From contig JAAZXM010000003.1 in NCBI GenBank assembly GCA_014240165.1, positions 90,683-154,682 on the forward strand: DNA of 64,000 nucleotides. The letters run 5' to 3'. The translations under genes and the position numbers were made by a program. Below are positions 44,571-52,624 of this stretch, in pieces (position 1 is the first letter of the stretch; the number at the start of each line of letters is the position of its first letter). A model generated the notes under the pieces. That model was given only the letters and a program-made list of their open reading frames with translations. It was not told the DNA's origin and did no database searches. Origin of the DNA: Myxococcales bacterium. Its GTDB lineage: Bacteria > Myxococcota_A > UBA9160 > UBA4427.

Positions 44571-45842
44571 TCAGTCCTCAGCGATGGCGAGCGGGAAATA
44601 GGGGTCGATGACGCTGCCCCGGAGCAGTCCCAGGAGGAGAGTGTCGAGATGAAGGTCGGATGCTCCCACGCTCTGCATGAAGGTGTCTATGGCGGCCCTT
44701 GAGAGAGGCCGGGCGCACTCGGCCAGATGTCGAATGAGCCTGCCCTGGGGCTCGCCGCGAACTTCGACGGAGTAGCCGTGAATCGAATTGAAGCGAAGGA
44801 GATCATCCGCTTCGGATTGGATTTCCGTCCCCGGGGCCAGGGGCAATCGGAACTCGAGTACCGCAAGGGCTTGTTCGGAGAGTTGGCGAAGGTGGAGTGT
44901 GTCCTTGGGGGCGAGCAGAGAGGATCTTCCCGAGCGGTTCACCACGAAATCAATAATCTGCTGGGTTTCGAGGAAACTGGGGGAGAGTTCTCCGAGAACT
45001 GGGCCCGCTTCTTCGGGCAGAGCCACAGCCGTCATGCTGCCCAGATCGGTTTCGGAGATGTATTGAAGCCCGCATTCGTCGGCCCATTCGGCGAATTGAA
45101 GGAAATAACACGGGTCGTGATCTCGGCCGAGTTCGTCGTGGATGAACACATTGCGGGCACTGGCCTGCATGGCCTCGGTCAGTGCGAGGAGGCTTGTTGC
45201 GTGGGGGTCGTCCGGGCGGCTCGAGTAGCTCGCTTTGAGGAGGCGGAGAAGGAGGGCGGATTCACGGACTTGCTGCTCGGGTTCCTTGATCTGGGCCACG
45301 CGCATATTCAAGAGTTCGCGGAGCGCTTCCTTCTGCTTCCACCCGGGGTAGGTGAGGTAGACAATGGCCGCCAGCCCTGTCGGCTTGAGCGCGCCAGAGC
45401 AGAGCTCGAAGATGCGATTCTTGACTTCGTCGGGTACCCAGGAGAAAGTGCCGTGGCAAAGGACGAGATCGTAGGCCCCTGGCTCTACCTCGGCTTCGAG
45501 GAAGTCGGCCTCGATGAGTTCTACATTGCCGAGCCCGGCGTCCTCGACTTCCCGTCGTGCAATCGCGAGTTCTGAGGCCGAAAAGTCCAATCCGGTGAAC
45601 TGGATTTGGGGATAGCGAGCCGCTTGGTCTCGGATATGACGGGCGCTCGCACAACCCAGATCGAGAACGCGGAGCCGCTCCTGGCTTTCGGGCCCGAGTC
45701 CGAGCAGGCGAGCCAATCCCAGTAGCCGGCCTACTTCAAGGTCGGCGAAGACTTCATCGCGGTACGGCGTACGATCGTAGCGAGCGCGGGTTGATTCCAG
45801 CCCAAGATCTACAGCGCGATCTCTTTCAGGGCTGGTCTCCAT
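44571..45842 (-). CDS. SAM-dependent methyltransferase with C-terminal regulatory domain
   Basis: A 423-residue protein; ATG 45842 is chosen because the upstream frame overlaps the PEP-CTERM gene. Residues about 56-190 hold a class I methyltransferase: motif I LRVLDLGCASARH, IQFTGLDFSASELAIAR, and YDLVLCHGTFSWVPDE. Residues about 210-423 match the methyltransferase regulatory (Methyltr_RD) domain seen in bacterial protein-lysine methyltransferases of the PKMT type, with FNSIHGYSVEVRGEP and QSVGASD near the end. The target could be an outer-membrane or exported protein. Its start overlaps the end of the PEP-CTERM gene by 17 bases, so the two are cotranscribed. Confidence 0.85.
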   Translation of the reverse strand: METSPERDRAVDLGLESTRARYDRTPYRDEVFADLEVGRLLGLARLLGLGPESQERLRVLDLGCASARHIRDQAARYPQIQFTGLDFSASELAIARREVEDAGLGNVELIEADFLEAEVEPGAYDLVLCHGTFSWVPDEVKNRIFELCSGALKPTGLAAIVYLTYPGWKQKEALRELLNMRVAQIKEPEQQVRESALLLRLLKASYSSRPDDPHATSLLALTEAMQASARNVFIHDELGRDHDPCYFLQFAEWADECGLQYISETDLGSMTAVALPEEAGPVLGELSPSFLETQQIIDFVVNRSGRSSLLAPKDTLHLRQLSEQALAVLEFRLPLAPGTEIQSEADDLLRFNSIHGYSVEVRGEPQGRLIRHLAECARPLSRAAIDTFMQSVGASDLHLDTLLLGLLRGSVIDPYFPLAIAED

Positions 45843-46332
45843 TCCGTCTCTCCGTTCTGCGATTACGGGCCTTGGCACCGGCTGCGGCCAAACCCGCAAG
45901 GCCCAGCCCCAGGAGCAACGCCGTACTGGGTTCGGGTATGGCGCCGACTTCGATCGCGGCCCCGGTGTTGTCGTATCCCCATTCGTCAAGGGTGAAAGTG
46001 TTCGACTCCACCGTAAGCTTCAGCCAGCCGAAAACCGGAGTGCCCTCGATTTCAAATTGGAAGCCCGCATAATTCGTGGTGGGCGGGCTGCCGTTTCCCC
46101 AGCCTTGACCATGCACGTTTTCCCGCATCAGGTACCCATGGGGCTGCCCGCTGTACGATGCGCTCAGGGTCCCATCCACCGTGTCGCCGACGTTCATGTC
46201 TTGGAGTGCATGCCAGGCGTTCATTCCCATGGCGGGCATCCCCATGGAGTCGAGACCCTCCTGACCCACCAATTGGATGCTGCCCGGTGAGGAACTGCCG
46301 CTGGGGCCCACGCCGAAGCTGATCATCCCCAT
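45826..46332 (-). CDS. PEP-CTERM exported protein, 5' end apparently lost
   Basis: From ATG 46332 the frame gives 168 residues: a beta-sandwich region (FEIEGTPVFGWLKLTVESNTFTLDEWGYD) and a C-terminal PEP-CTERM signal (IPEPST at about 132-137, hydrophobic helix, ARNRRTERR). Exosortase cuts such signals and attaches the protein to the cell surface or polysaccharide. There is no signal peptide. The same frame stays open for 46 codons upstream to a TAA at 46471-46473 and reads like real protein (IHYDLGANAGPGDSIFLLQ), but contains no start codon. So the natural start has been lost, by a stop, frameshift or 5' deletion, or the genuine N-terminus is in another frame. It heads a unit with the methyltransferase. 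Confidence 0.75.
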   Translation of the reverse strand: MGMISFGVGPSGSSSPGSIQLVGQEGLDSMGMPAMGMNAWHALQDMNVGDTVDGTLSASYSGQPHGYLMRENVHGQGWGNGSPPTTNYAGFQFEIEGTPVFGWLKLTVESNTFTLDEWGYDNTGAAIEVGAIPEPSTALLLGLGLAGLAAAGAKARNRRTERRNGDQP

Positions 46333-46878
46333 GCCACCCGAGTTAAGGAAGAGATCGAGCCGGGCGCTCGCATAATCCGCTTGATTCGGCTGAAGAAGGA
46401 AGATCGAGTCCCCCGGACCCGCGTTTGCGCCTAAGTCGTAGTGAATTCCAGCAGCGGATTCTGATGGGGATTACCCGGTGGCTGCGAAGCTACCCGCCGC
46501 GGCCGCCAAGCTTTGGCTTCGAAAACGGTTCCTTGAGACTCTCCGCGGGCTGATAGACCCGCATAGCGAAGACTGCATCGTGCCTGCTCCTTCCCAGAGT
46601 GAGGGCAGGCGCATCCAATACGGCGAGCCCTCATCACTTTTTTAAAAGGTTTCGGCGGAGAGATCAACAAAAACAAGTGTAAAGAACTAGGTATAAGACC
46701 TCTTTAAAGTGCTATATAACACCGTAAGTTATAGGGATTGCAGGGTTTCTACCCTTCCTAATTACCCCCGCAATCGAGACATCTCTTGCTCTCGCATGGC
46801 CCGGCGAGAAGGGGTCTGCCCCAATCCCAAACGGTGGATCAGGGACCTCCGGCGTCGTGTGAGCCGAGCGGGGGTCTC
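46333..46878. other. 546-base gap with hairpins and an AT-rich patch
   Basis: The largest non-coding stretch in the window. 46333-46470 still codes in frame for the PEP-CTERM remnant. From about 46474 to 46620 the sequence is full of small inverted repeats: GGTGGCT-GCGA-AGCTACC, GCCAA-GCT-TTGGC, GCGGGCTGATAGACCCGC and GCCTGC...GCAGGC. From about 46625 to 46740 it turns AT-rich, unlike its surroundings, with runs such as CTTTTTTAAAAGG and CTATATAACACCG, a likely promoter zone. I cannot match it to a known riboswitch, and see no RNA gene. Confidence 0.5.
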
Positions 46879-47850
46879 TCAGGTCAAGGCATCCGCGAAG
46901 CGCTCGAGGATCTGCCAACCGCGAGCTATGGGGATTCCCCCCGCCAGCGGGTGCACAACCGCGCTCCCTGAGGCAGATCCCTGGAAGCGCAGGCGAAAAT
47001 CGGCGGCGTCAAGGATTGTGAAGCGCGCCTGTTCTCTCAGGTCCTCGACGCTGTGCACCGCGTCTTCCCCCGGGCGCGGGACGCCTTCCTGTTTCCAACT
47101 GCTGTACTCCTGGAGCTCCCGAAGAAAATAGGGAGCGAGTTCCTGCCAGGCGGCTTGGGGATCTTCGTCTACGACCAGCATGGTATTGCCCTTGCCGGGA
47201 CTCACGTACAAGCCCTGCTTGCCCTGGCGGGCGAGTTCGTCGCGATAGATCGCTTCCAGGTCGGGCCGCTCCGTCGGGGGGTGGAAGGGCAGACCGAGAC
47301 GTGCCGCGCGCCGGGCGGCCACCGGGCTCATGCCGCCCACCATGAAGAAGGGATGGGGCCGGGAGACGGGGGAGGGCGTTACACGGATCTTTTCGCCGCG
47401 GTACTCGAAAGGCTTCCCCGACCAGGCTTGCAAGAGCGTCTCGAGGCATTCGTCCATCAGCTGACCTCGATCGGGCCAGGATCGGCCGGTGGCATGGTAT
47501 TCCACGGGTCGATAGCCCAGGCCAGCGACGAAGCTGAAACGCCCCCCGCTGACGAGATCGAGAATGGCGATGTCCTCGGCCAGGCGTATGGGGTCGTAGA
47601 GTGTGACGAGCAGGGCACCGATGTTGACGCGCACGCGCTTCGTACGCGCGATGATCATGGCCGCCAGGGTGAGGGGCGCCGGTAGCCAGCCGTTCTCGGC
47701 GCAGTGGTGCTCTTCGAGGTTGACGGTTTGAAACCCGCGCTCCTCGGCGTAGACCGCCATCTCGATGGCCGCGCGGTAGCGCTCGGCCTCGTTCGCTGGG
47801 TCCTCGGAGAGGCCGGTCATGTTCAGTCGCAATGTGGCCTGGGCGCGCAA
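46879..47850 (-). CDS. Luciferase-like (LLM class) flavin-dependent oxidoreductase
   Basis: A 323-residue TIM-barrel protein of the bacterial-luciferase/F420 (LLM) superfamily: EERGFQTVNLEEHHCAENGWLPAPLTLAAMI, then LVSGGRFSFVAGLGYRPVEY and PFFMVGGMSPVAARRAARLGLPFHPP. These are FMN- or F420-binding monooxygenases or dehydrogenases; which cofactor is used cannot be told here. The start TTG 47850 keeps the first beta strand (TLRLNMTG); the next in-frame ATG (47820) would cut it. Runs on the same strand as the glutamate-synthase-like gene, with a triplicated 16-bp repeat between them. Confidence 0.9.
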   Translation of the reverse strand: MRAQATLRLNMTGLSEDPANEAERYRAAIEMAVYAEERGFQTVNLEEHHCAENGWLPAPLTLAAMIIARTKRVRVNIGALLVTLYDPIRLAEDIAILDLVSGGRFSFVAGLGYRPVEYHATGRSWPDRGQLMDECLETLLQAWSGKPFEYRGEKIRVTPSPVSRPHPFFMVGGMSPVAARRAARLGLPFHPPTERPDLEAIYRDELARQGKQGLYVSPGKGNTMLVVDEDPQAAWQELAPYFLRELQEYSSWKQEGVPRPGEDAVHSVEDLREQARFTILDAADFRLRFQGSASGSAVVHPLAGGIPIARGWQILERFADALT

Positions 47851-47987
47851 AGTTTTCTTCTATCCTCCGACCCGGTCAGGGATTCGGTCCCGTTGCCGGC
47901 TCGTCAGAGCGCATGCTGCCCCAGGCTTCGCTATCCCCGCAACGGGTCGAGGCGACGCTTCGGCTTGGTTTCCGGTCCTGCCGGGCT

Positions 47988-48035
47988 ATGGCGTTACCGG
48001 TCGATGGCTTTACCGGTCGATGGCGTTACCGGTCG
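47988..48035. repeat. 16-bp tandem repeat, three copies
   Basis: Three head-to-tail copies of ATGGCkTTACCGGTCG (47988-48003, 48004-48019, 48020-48035), the middle copy differing by one base. The third covers the last codons and TAA stop of the glutamate-synthase-like gene, so the array grew outward from the end of that gene. It is in the 175-base gap before the LLM gene. Confidence 0.9.
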
Positions 48036-49636
48036 AAGCGATCCGGCCGGGCGTTTTGCCAGAAAGGGCTGACGGATTCGGGAGTGTCGTTGCCCAGGAG
48101 CTCGCCGGGTTCGAGAAAATCGTAGAGCTGATCGAAGCGCTGAATCTTGTGGGGTGTGGTGCGCTCGTAAAGATGGAACGGCTCGAATTGATCCGGATGT
48201 TCGAGGCCGCAAGCGGCGGTGGTTTCGGCCAATCCCTCGAGAGTTCCCTTGTGGAAGAGATAGGCGCGTTCGGCTTTGTCTTCGGGCACGAGGGCTCTTT
48301 GCAAGCGCTTGTTCTGGGTGGCGACACCCACCGGGCAAAGGTTGGTGCCACAGAGTTGGGATTGGATGCAGCCCAAGGAGAACATGAAGCCCCGGGCCAC
48401 GTTGCACCAATCGGCGCCGAGGGCGAGGGCCGAGGCCATCTGGTAACTCGCGAAGCGTTTTCCGCTGGCGGCGATCTTGATGCGATCACGAAGGTTGGTT
48501 CCCACCAGGGCATTGTGGACCAGGAGCAGGCCCTCCCGGAGCGGGTATCCGAGGTGATCGGAGAACTCAGGAGGCGCGGCCCCGGTGCCCCCTTCACCGC
48601 CATCGACGGTGATGAAATCCGGGGTGATCCCCGTCTCGAGCATGGCCTTGCAGATCGCGTAGAACTCCCGGGGGTCGCCCACGCAGAGCTTGAATCCCAC
48701 CGGCTTGCCCCCGGAGAGGTCTCGCAATTGCTGGACGAAATCGAGCAGGCCGGTGGGCGTCGAGAAGGCGGTGTGGCCGGGCGGTGAAAAGCAGTCTTCT
48801 CCCATGGGCACCTTGCGCGCGGCGGCGATCTCGGCGGAGACCTTGGCTCCGGGCAGGATGCCCCCGTGGCCGGGCTTCGCGCCCTGGGAGAGCTTCAATT
48901 CGATCATCTTGACCTGGGGCAGCTTGGACTCCTGCTGGAAGAGATCGGCGGAAAATCCACCCTGATCGCTGCGGCAACCGAAATAGCCGGTTCCCACTTG
49001 CCAAATGAGGTCGCCCCCGGGCTCGCGATGGTGAACGCTCAGTCCCCCCTCTCCAGTATTGTGGGCAAAGCCACCCTTGAGCGCGCCCATGTTCAACGCA
49101 CGTACGGCGTGGGCGCTGAGGGCTCCGAAGCTCATGGCCGAGATGTTAAGTAGGGAGGCCGAGTAGGGCTGTGCGCACTGCGAGCCCCCCACCTCCACCC
49201 GGAGGTTTCGCCCCGGCTCCTCGATCGCGCTGCATGGACGTGCGGAATGGCTGATGAAGCCATAGCCATAGCCGTACACATCGAGTTCGGTGCCGAAGGG
49301 CTTGACGGCTTCGATGCCCTTCGAGCGCCGATAGATCAGATCCCGGGCATCGCGATCAAAAGGGCGACCACTGGTGTTGCTCTCCACGAAGTATTGGTGG
49401 ATTTCGGGCCCAGCGCTCTCGAGCATGAAGCGCAGATGCCCCAGGACGGGAAAATTGCGCAGGATGCTGTGCTTGTGTTGCAGCAGGTCGTAGGCCCCCA
49501 CCGCAAGCAGCAAGCCGGTGGCACCCAGGCCGAAGTAGAAGGGCGGCCACCAGAGCAACCCCAGCAGGCCGAAGATCGCCGAGAGCAGGAACAAGCCGGG
49601 CATCACCCAGCCCCGGATGCGGTGGAGAAGGTCCAT
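48026..49636 (-). CDS. FMN-binding glutamate synthase-like protein, membrane-anchored
   Basis: A 536-residue protein with two hydrophobic helices at the N-terminus (about 9-46), then the glutamate-synthase central/FMN barrel. Signature parts: NISAMSFGALSAHAVRALNMGA, HNTGEGGLS, LKLSQGAKPGHGGILPG, FITVDGGEGGTGAAPPEF and a cluster motif GCIQSQLCGTNLCPVGVATQ for a [3Fe-4S] centre. It lacks the glutaminase half of GOGAT, as do many such stand-alone proteins, whose reaction is unclear. It starts at ATG 49636 with AAAGGT upstream, and that site belongs to one copy of a duplicated 45-bp element. The gene runs opposite to the ThDP enzyme. Confidence 0.92.
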   Translation of the reverse strand: MDLLHRIRGWVMPGLFLLSAIFGLLGLLWWPPFYFGLGATGLLLAVGAYDLLQHKHSILRNFPVLGHLRFMLESAGPEIHQYFVESNTSGRPFDRDARDLIYRRSKGIEAVKPFGTELDVYGYGYGFISHSARPCSAIEEPGRNLRVEVGGSQCAQPYSASLLNISAMSFGALSAHAVRALNMGALKGGFAHNTGEGGLSVHHREPGGDLIWQVGTGYFGCRSDQGGFSADLFQQESKLPQVKMIELKLSQGAKPGHGGILPGAKVSAEIAAARKVPMGEDCFSPPGHTAFSTPTGLLDFVQQLRDLSGGKPVGFKLCVGDPREFYAICKAMLETGITPDFITVDGGEGGTGAAPPEFSDHLGYPLREGLLLVHNALVGTNLRDRIKIAASGKRFASYQMASALALGADWCNVARGFMFSLGCIQSQLCGTNLCPVGVATQNKRLQRALVPEDKAERAYLFHKGTLEGLAETTAACGLEHPDQFEPFHLYERTTPHKIQRFDQLYDFLEPGELLGNDTPESVSPFWQNARPDRFDR

Positions 49637-49642
49637 CAGTCG

Positions 49643-49732
49643 ACCTTTCTATTGGAAGCCTTGCGGACTATCGCGCGATGGTAATCTACCTTTCTATAGG
49701 GAGATTTGCGGATCGTCGCCCGACGTTATCCT
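49643..49732. repeat. 45-bp imperfect direct repeat in a divergent promoter region
   Basis: Two abutting copies (49643-49687 and 49688-49732), 33 of 45 bases identical by eye, with both starting ACCTTTCTAT and sharing TTGCGGA. They fill most of the 136-base gap between the glutamate-synthase-like and ThDP-enzyme genes. Read on the minus strand, each copy holds an AGAAAGGT Shine-Dalgarno-like sequence; only the copy next to the start can act. Confidence 0.8.
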
Positions 49733-49772
49733 AGATCTCGCGGGGATGAAACGATGAGAGGATTGGTCGACG

Positions 49773-51518
49773 ATGGCGGACAATGTTTCGAAAAGCCTGC
49801 TTGATGTTCTGGCCTCGGCCGGCGCCCGAGATATTTTTGGCGTCACAGGCGATGCGCTGAATCCCCTCCTCGAGTGCATTCGCACCGATGATCGCTTTCG
49901 CTGGATCGGCGTTCGCCACGAGGAGCACGCGGGTTACGCGGCCTACGCCCAGTCCGAACTCAACGGAGGCATCGGGGTGTGTGCGGGAACGACGGGGCCG
50001 GGGGCGCTCCACCTGATCAATGGTCTTTACAACGCCAAGAAAGAAGGGGGCGCAGTTGTTGCGATCACGGGCCAGGTACCGCGGGCCCAGCGGGGAAGCG
50101 ATTTTCACAAGGAAATCGATCTGGCCAAGATGTTCGACGACATCTGTGGCTACCAGGCCATCATCGACTCCCCTGCCCAGATGCCGCGCATGGCCGAGAT
50201 CGCTGTGCAGAAAGCACTCACCGAGCGCATGGTTGTGCGCATCGAGATCCCCTCGGACGTGATCGGTGCTCCGGTTCCGAGCCAACATTTCAAACGGCCG
50301 CTGGTGCGCTTCCAATCCGACCTGATCCCCGAGCGGAGCGCCATCGAGCGGGCCAGCGAACTCATCTCCCAGGGTAAACGCGTGACGCTTTTCTGCGGCA
50401 TCGGCTGCCGGGATTGCAAGGACGACGTGGTGGCCCTGGCGACTCGGATCGGCGCGCCCATTGCCCACACCTTGCGCGCCAAGGATGTTTTCGACTACGA
50501 CGATTCAGGCGTTGTGGGGATGACGGGCCTGTTGGGGAACCCCGGTGGCTATCACGCGGTTCGGGATTGCGACGTGCTCGTGATGTTGGGGACAGATTTC
50601 CCCTACGACGAGTTTCTTCCCGACGGCATCGAGATCATCCAGGTGGATCACCGGGCAGATCGCATCGGGCTGCGGGCCCCGGTGACTCTCGGATTGGTGG
50701 GGGGCGTGCGTGAAACCCTCGCTGAACTCACGCCCCTCGTCGCCGAAAAACCGCCCACGCGTTTTCGCGAGCATCTTCTGAAGATGACCCAGAAATGGCT
50801 GGCGCGAATGGACAAGCAATCCTCCCTGGATCGCACCGACGAGCCCTTGCATCCCCAACTCTTCGCCCGGGCCATCAGCGATCGCGCCCATGCCGATGCG
50901 CTGTTCGCGCTGGATGTGGGCGAGTGCACGATCTGGCTGGCCCGGCAGATGCGGATGCGCGGCGGCCGCAGAATGCTGGGTTCCTTCAACCACGGATCCC
51001 TCGGCGCTGGACTCCCCGTGGCGCTGGGAGCCGCCGCCTTGGACCCGTCCCGGCAGGTCTGGACCCTGGCTGGCGACGGCGGCTTCGCCATGTCGATGAA
51101 TGATTTCGTGACCGCGGTACGCTTCGATTGGCCCATCAAGGTGATCGTCTTCAACAACAGCGAGTTTGGCTTCGTGAAGATGGAAATGGAAGTCGCGGGC
51201 CTGCCCACTTTTCCCGACGCCACGGGCCTGGTGAACCCGGATTTCGCCGCGTTTGCCAAGGCTTGCGGCGGCGATGGTGTGCGGGTGGAGCATGCCGATG
51301 AAATCCTTCCTGCCATCGACCAGGCCCTGGCTTCAGAGAAGCCGTTCATCATCGACGCCATCGTGAGCGCGGGTGAACTGAGTATGCCCCCTCACATATC
51401 GGCGCAGGAGGCCTATGGTTTTGGCATCTCCAAGGTGAAGGAGGCGCTGCTGGGATTGAAGGGGGATCACGAGGTCTGGAAATCCTGGCGCGACGAGTTT
51501 CGGGCGAACGTATTCTAG
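49773..51518 (+). CDS. poxB: ThDP-dependent pyruvate:quinone oxidoreductase-type enzyme
   Basis: A 581-residue ThDP enzyme of the acetolactate-synthase/pyruvate-oxidase family. The cofactor-activating Glu is E50 (VRHEEHAGYAAYAQSE), the FAD/nucleotide-type middle domain holds VTLFCGIGCRDCK and LVMLGTDFPYDEF, and the Mg/ThDP motif is LAGDGGFAMSMNDFVTAV...NN. Overall it is closest to PoxB-type pyruvate dehydrogenases (quinone) and related oxidases, which oxidise pyruvate to acetate. The C-terminal membrane-binding helix of E. coli PoxB is only vaguely seen. The symbol is a best guess. It is directly upstream of the caa3/b6c respiratory operon, which could take its electrons from the quinone pool. 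Confidence 0.85.
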   Translation: MADNVSKSLLDVLASAGARDIFGVTGDALNPLLECIRTDDRFRWIGVRHEEHAGYAAYAQSELNGGIGVCAGTTGPGALHLINGLYNAKKEGGAVVAITGQVPRAQRGSDFHKEIDLAKMFDDICGYQAIIDSPAQMPRMAEIAVQKALTERMVVRIEIPSDVIGAPVPSQHFKRPLVRFQSDLIPERSAIERASELISQGKRVTLFCGIGCRDCKDDVVALATRIGAPIAHTLRAKDVFDYDDSGVVGMTGLLGNPGGYHAVRDCDVLVMLGTDFPYDEFLPDGIEIIQVDHRADRIGLRAPVTLGLVGGVRETLAELTPLVAEKPPTRFREHLLKMTQKWLARMDKQSSLDRTDEPLHPQLFARAISDRAHADALFALDVGECTIWLARQMRMRGGRRMLGSFNHGSLGAGLPVALGAAALDPSRQVWTLAGDGGFAMSMNDFVTAVRFDWPIKVIVFNNSEFGFVKMEMEVAGLPTFPDATGLVNPDFAAFAKACGGDGVRVEHADEILPAIDQALASEKPFIIDAIVSAGELSMPPHISAQEAYGFGISKVKEALLGLKGDHEVWKSWRDEFRANVF

Positions 51519-51546
51519 TCATGGGCCGCTCAAGGCCTTTCGGACG

Positions 51547-52611
51547 ATGCAACGGGCGGGAACTATGCGCGAAGGGGTGACTTCGCACCCTGGGAATGAG
51601 GGGCACGGGCGGGGCAGGGCAGTCATTGCCCTGCTGCTGGGAAGCTGGATTGGGCCTGCTTCTGTGCATGCCCAGGGGCCCGTGCCTTCGATACTCGACC
51701 CCGTGGCGCAGCCCGCCCAGGCGGTATTGGATTACGGGCTTCTCCTGGTCCTGGTCTGCGCCGTGATTTTTGTGCTCGTGATGGGCGCCCTCGTGGTCAC
51801 GGTGATCCGTTTTCGCGCCCGGGCCGGCGATGGCGAACGCGAACCGCCCCAGGTTTATGGGAGTGACCAACTCGAATTGGCCTGGACGGTCGCGCCGGTC
51901 CTGGTGGTGATCGTCCTCGGCCTCATTACGGCGGGGCGCATTGTTGCCCTTCAAAAAAGCGAAGCCCCCGCCGGCAGCCTGGCGATTCGGGTCACGGGTC
52001 ACCAATGGTGGTGGGAACTCGAATACCCGGAGTACGGCTTCACTACCGCCAACGAATTGCACCTTCCGGTGGGTCGCGTGGCCTTCCTGGAATTGGAATC
52101 CCAGGATGTCATCCATAGCTTCTGGCTTCCCCAACTCTCGGGAAAGACCGACCTGATTCCCAATCGCCGAAACACGATGTGGATCGAGCCGCATCAGGTG
52201 GGCATGGTGGTGGGGCAGTGCGCGGAGTATTGCGGAACCCAGCACGCCAATATGCTGCTCCGGGTTTTTATTCATGAAGAGGCGGAATTCGAACGCTGGG
52301 CGCGTGATCAGCAAAAAGAAGCCCGGACGCTGCCCGGTACCGAAGCCGGCAGGGCGATTTTCGCCAATACGGCCTGCGTGAACTGCCACACGGTGCGGGG
52401 TGTTTCCGAAATCGGTCGTTTCGGCCCAGATCTCACCCACCTGATGAGCCGAACCACCCTGGCCGCGGGCGCAGCCAGCAATGATCGTGCGAATCTCATC
52501 GATTGGATCGGGAACCCGGACCATTTCAAGCCCGGGGCCCGTATGCCGGCAATGAAACTCGACTCGGCGCAGGTGGCCCAGGTGGCCGATTACCTGGCGA
52601 GCCTCGAATAG
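51547..52611 (+). CDS. ctaC: Cytochrome c oxidase subunit II with C-terminal cytochrome c (caa3 type)
   Basis: A 354-residue subunit II. Signal peptide to about residue 42 (VHAQG), two transmembrane helices (about 63-88 and 110-132), then the CuA cupredoxin domain: GHQWWWELEY, and all CuA ligands H190, C225, E227, C229, H233 and M236. A cytochrome c domain follows, CVNCH (C277-H281), with M333 (RMPAM) as likely axial ligand, defining the caa3 form. It takes electrons from the upstream cytochrome chain and passes them to heme a. The Met start at 51547 or 51565 is uncertain. First gene of the respiratory operon, 28 bases after poxB. Confidence 0.95.
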   Translation: MQRAGTMREGVTSHPGNEGHGRGRAVIALLLGSWIGPASVHAQGPVPSILDPVAQPAQAVLDYGLLLVLVCAVIFVLVMGALVVTVIRFRARAGDGEREPPQVYGSDQLELAWTVAPVLVVIVLGLITAGRIVALQKSEAPAGSLAIRVTGHQWWWELEYPEYGFTTANELHLPVGRVAFLELESQDVIHSFWLPQLSGKTDLIPNRRNTMWIEPHQVGMVVGQCAEYCGTQHANMLLRVFIHEEAEFERWARDQQKEARTLPGTEAGRAIFANTACVNCHTVRGVSEIGRFGPDLTHLMSRTTLAAGAASNDRANLIDWIGNPDHFKPGARMPAMKLDSAQVAQVADYLASLE

Positions 52612-52624
52612 GGAGCAGGAGGCA

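Noticed and set aside
46474-46620. A c-di-GMP (GEMM-type) or other known riboswitch upstream of the PEP-CTERM unit
   Set aside because: Small stems are present, but the conserved core (CGCAAAGCC with GNRA loop and the closing GGTAGCCGGGTT-type strand) cannot be laid over this sequence.
46431-46676. An 81-codon minus-strand ORF upstream of the PEP-CTERM gene, possibly its missing N-terminus
   Set aside because: Its product has no signal peptide and only overlaps the PEP-CTERM frame out of register. The sequence reads more like a structured leader than protein.
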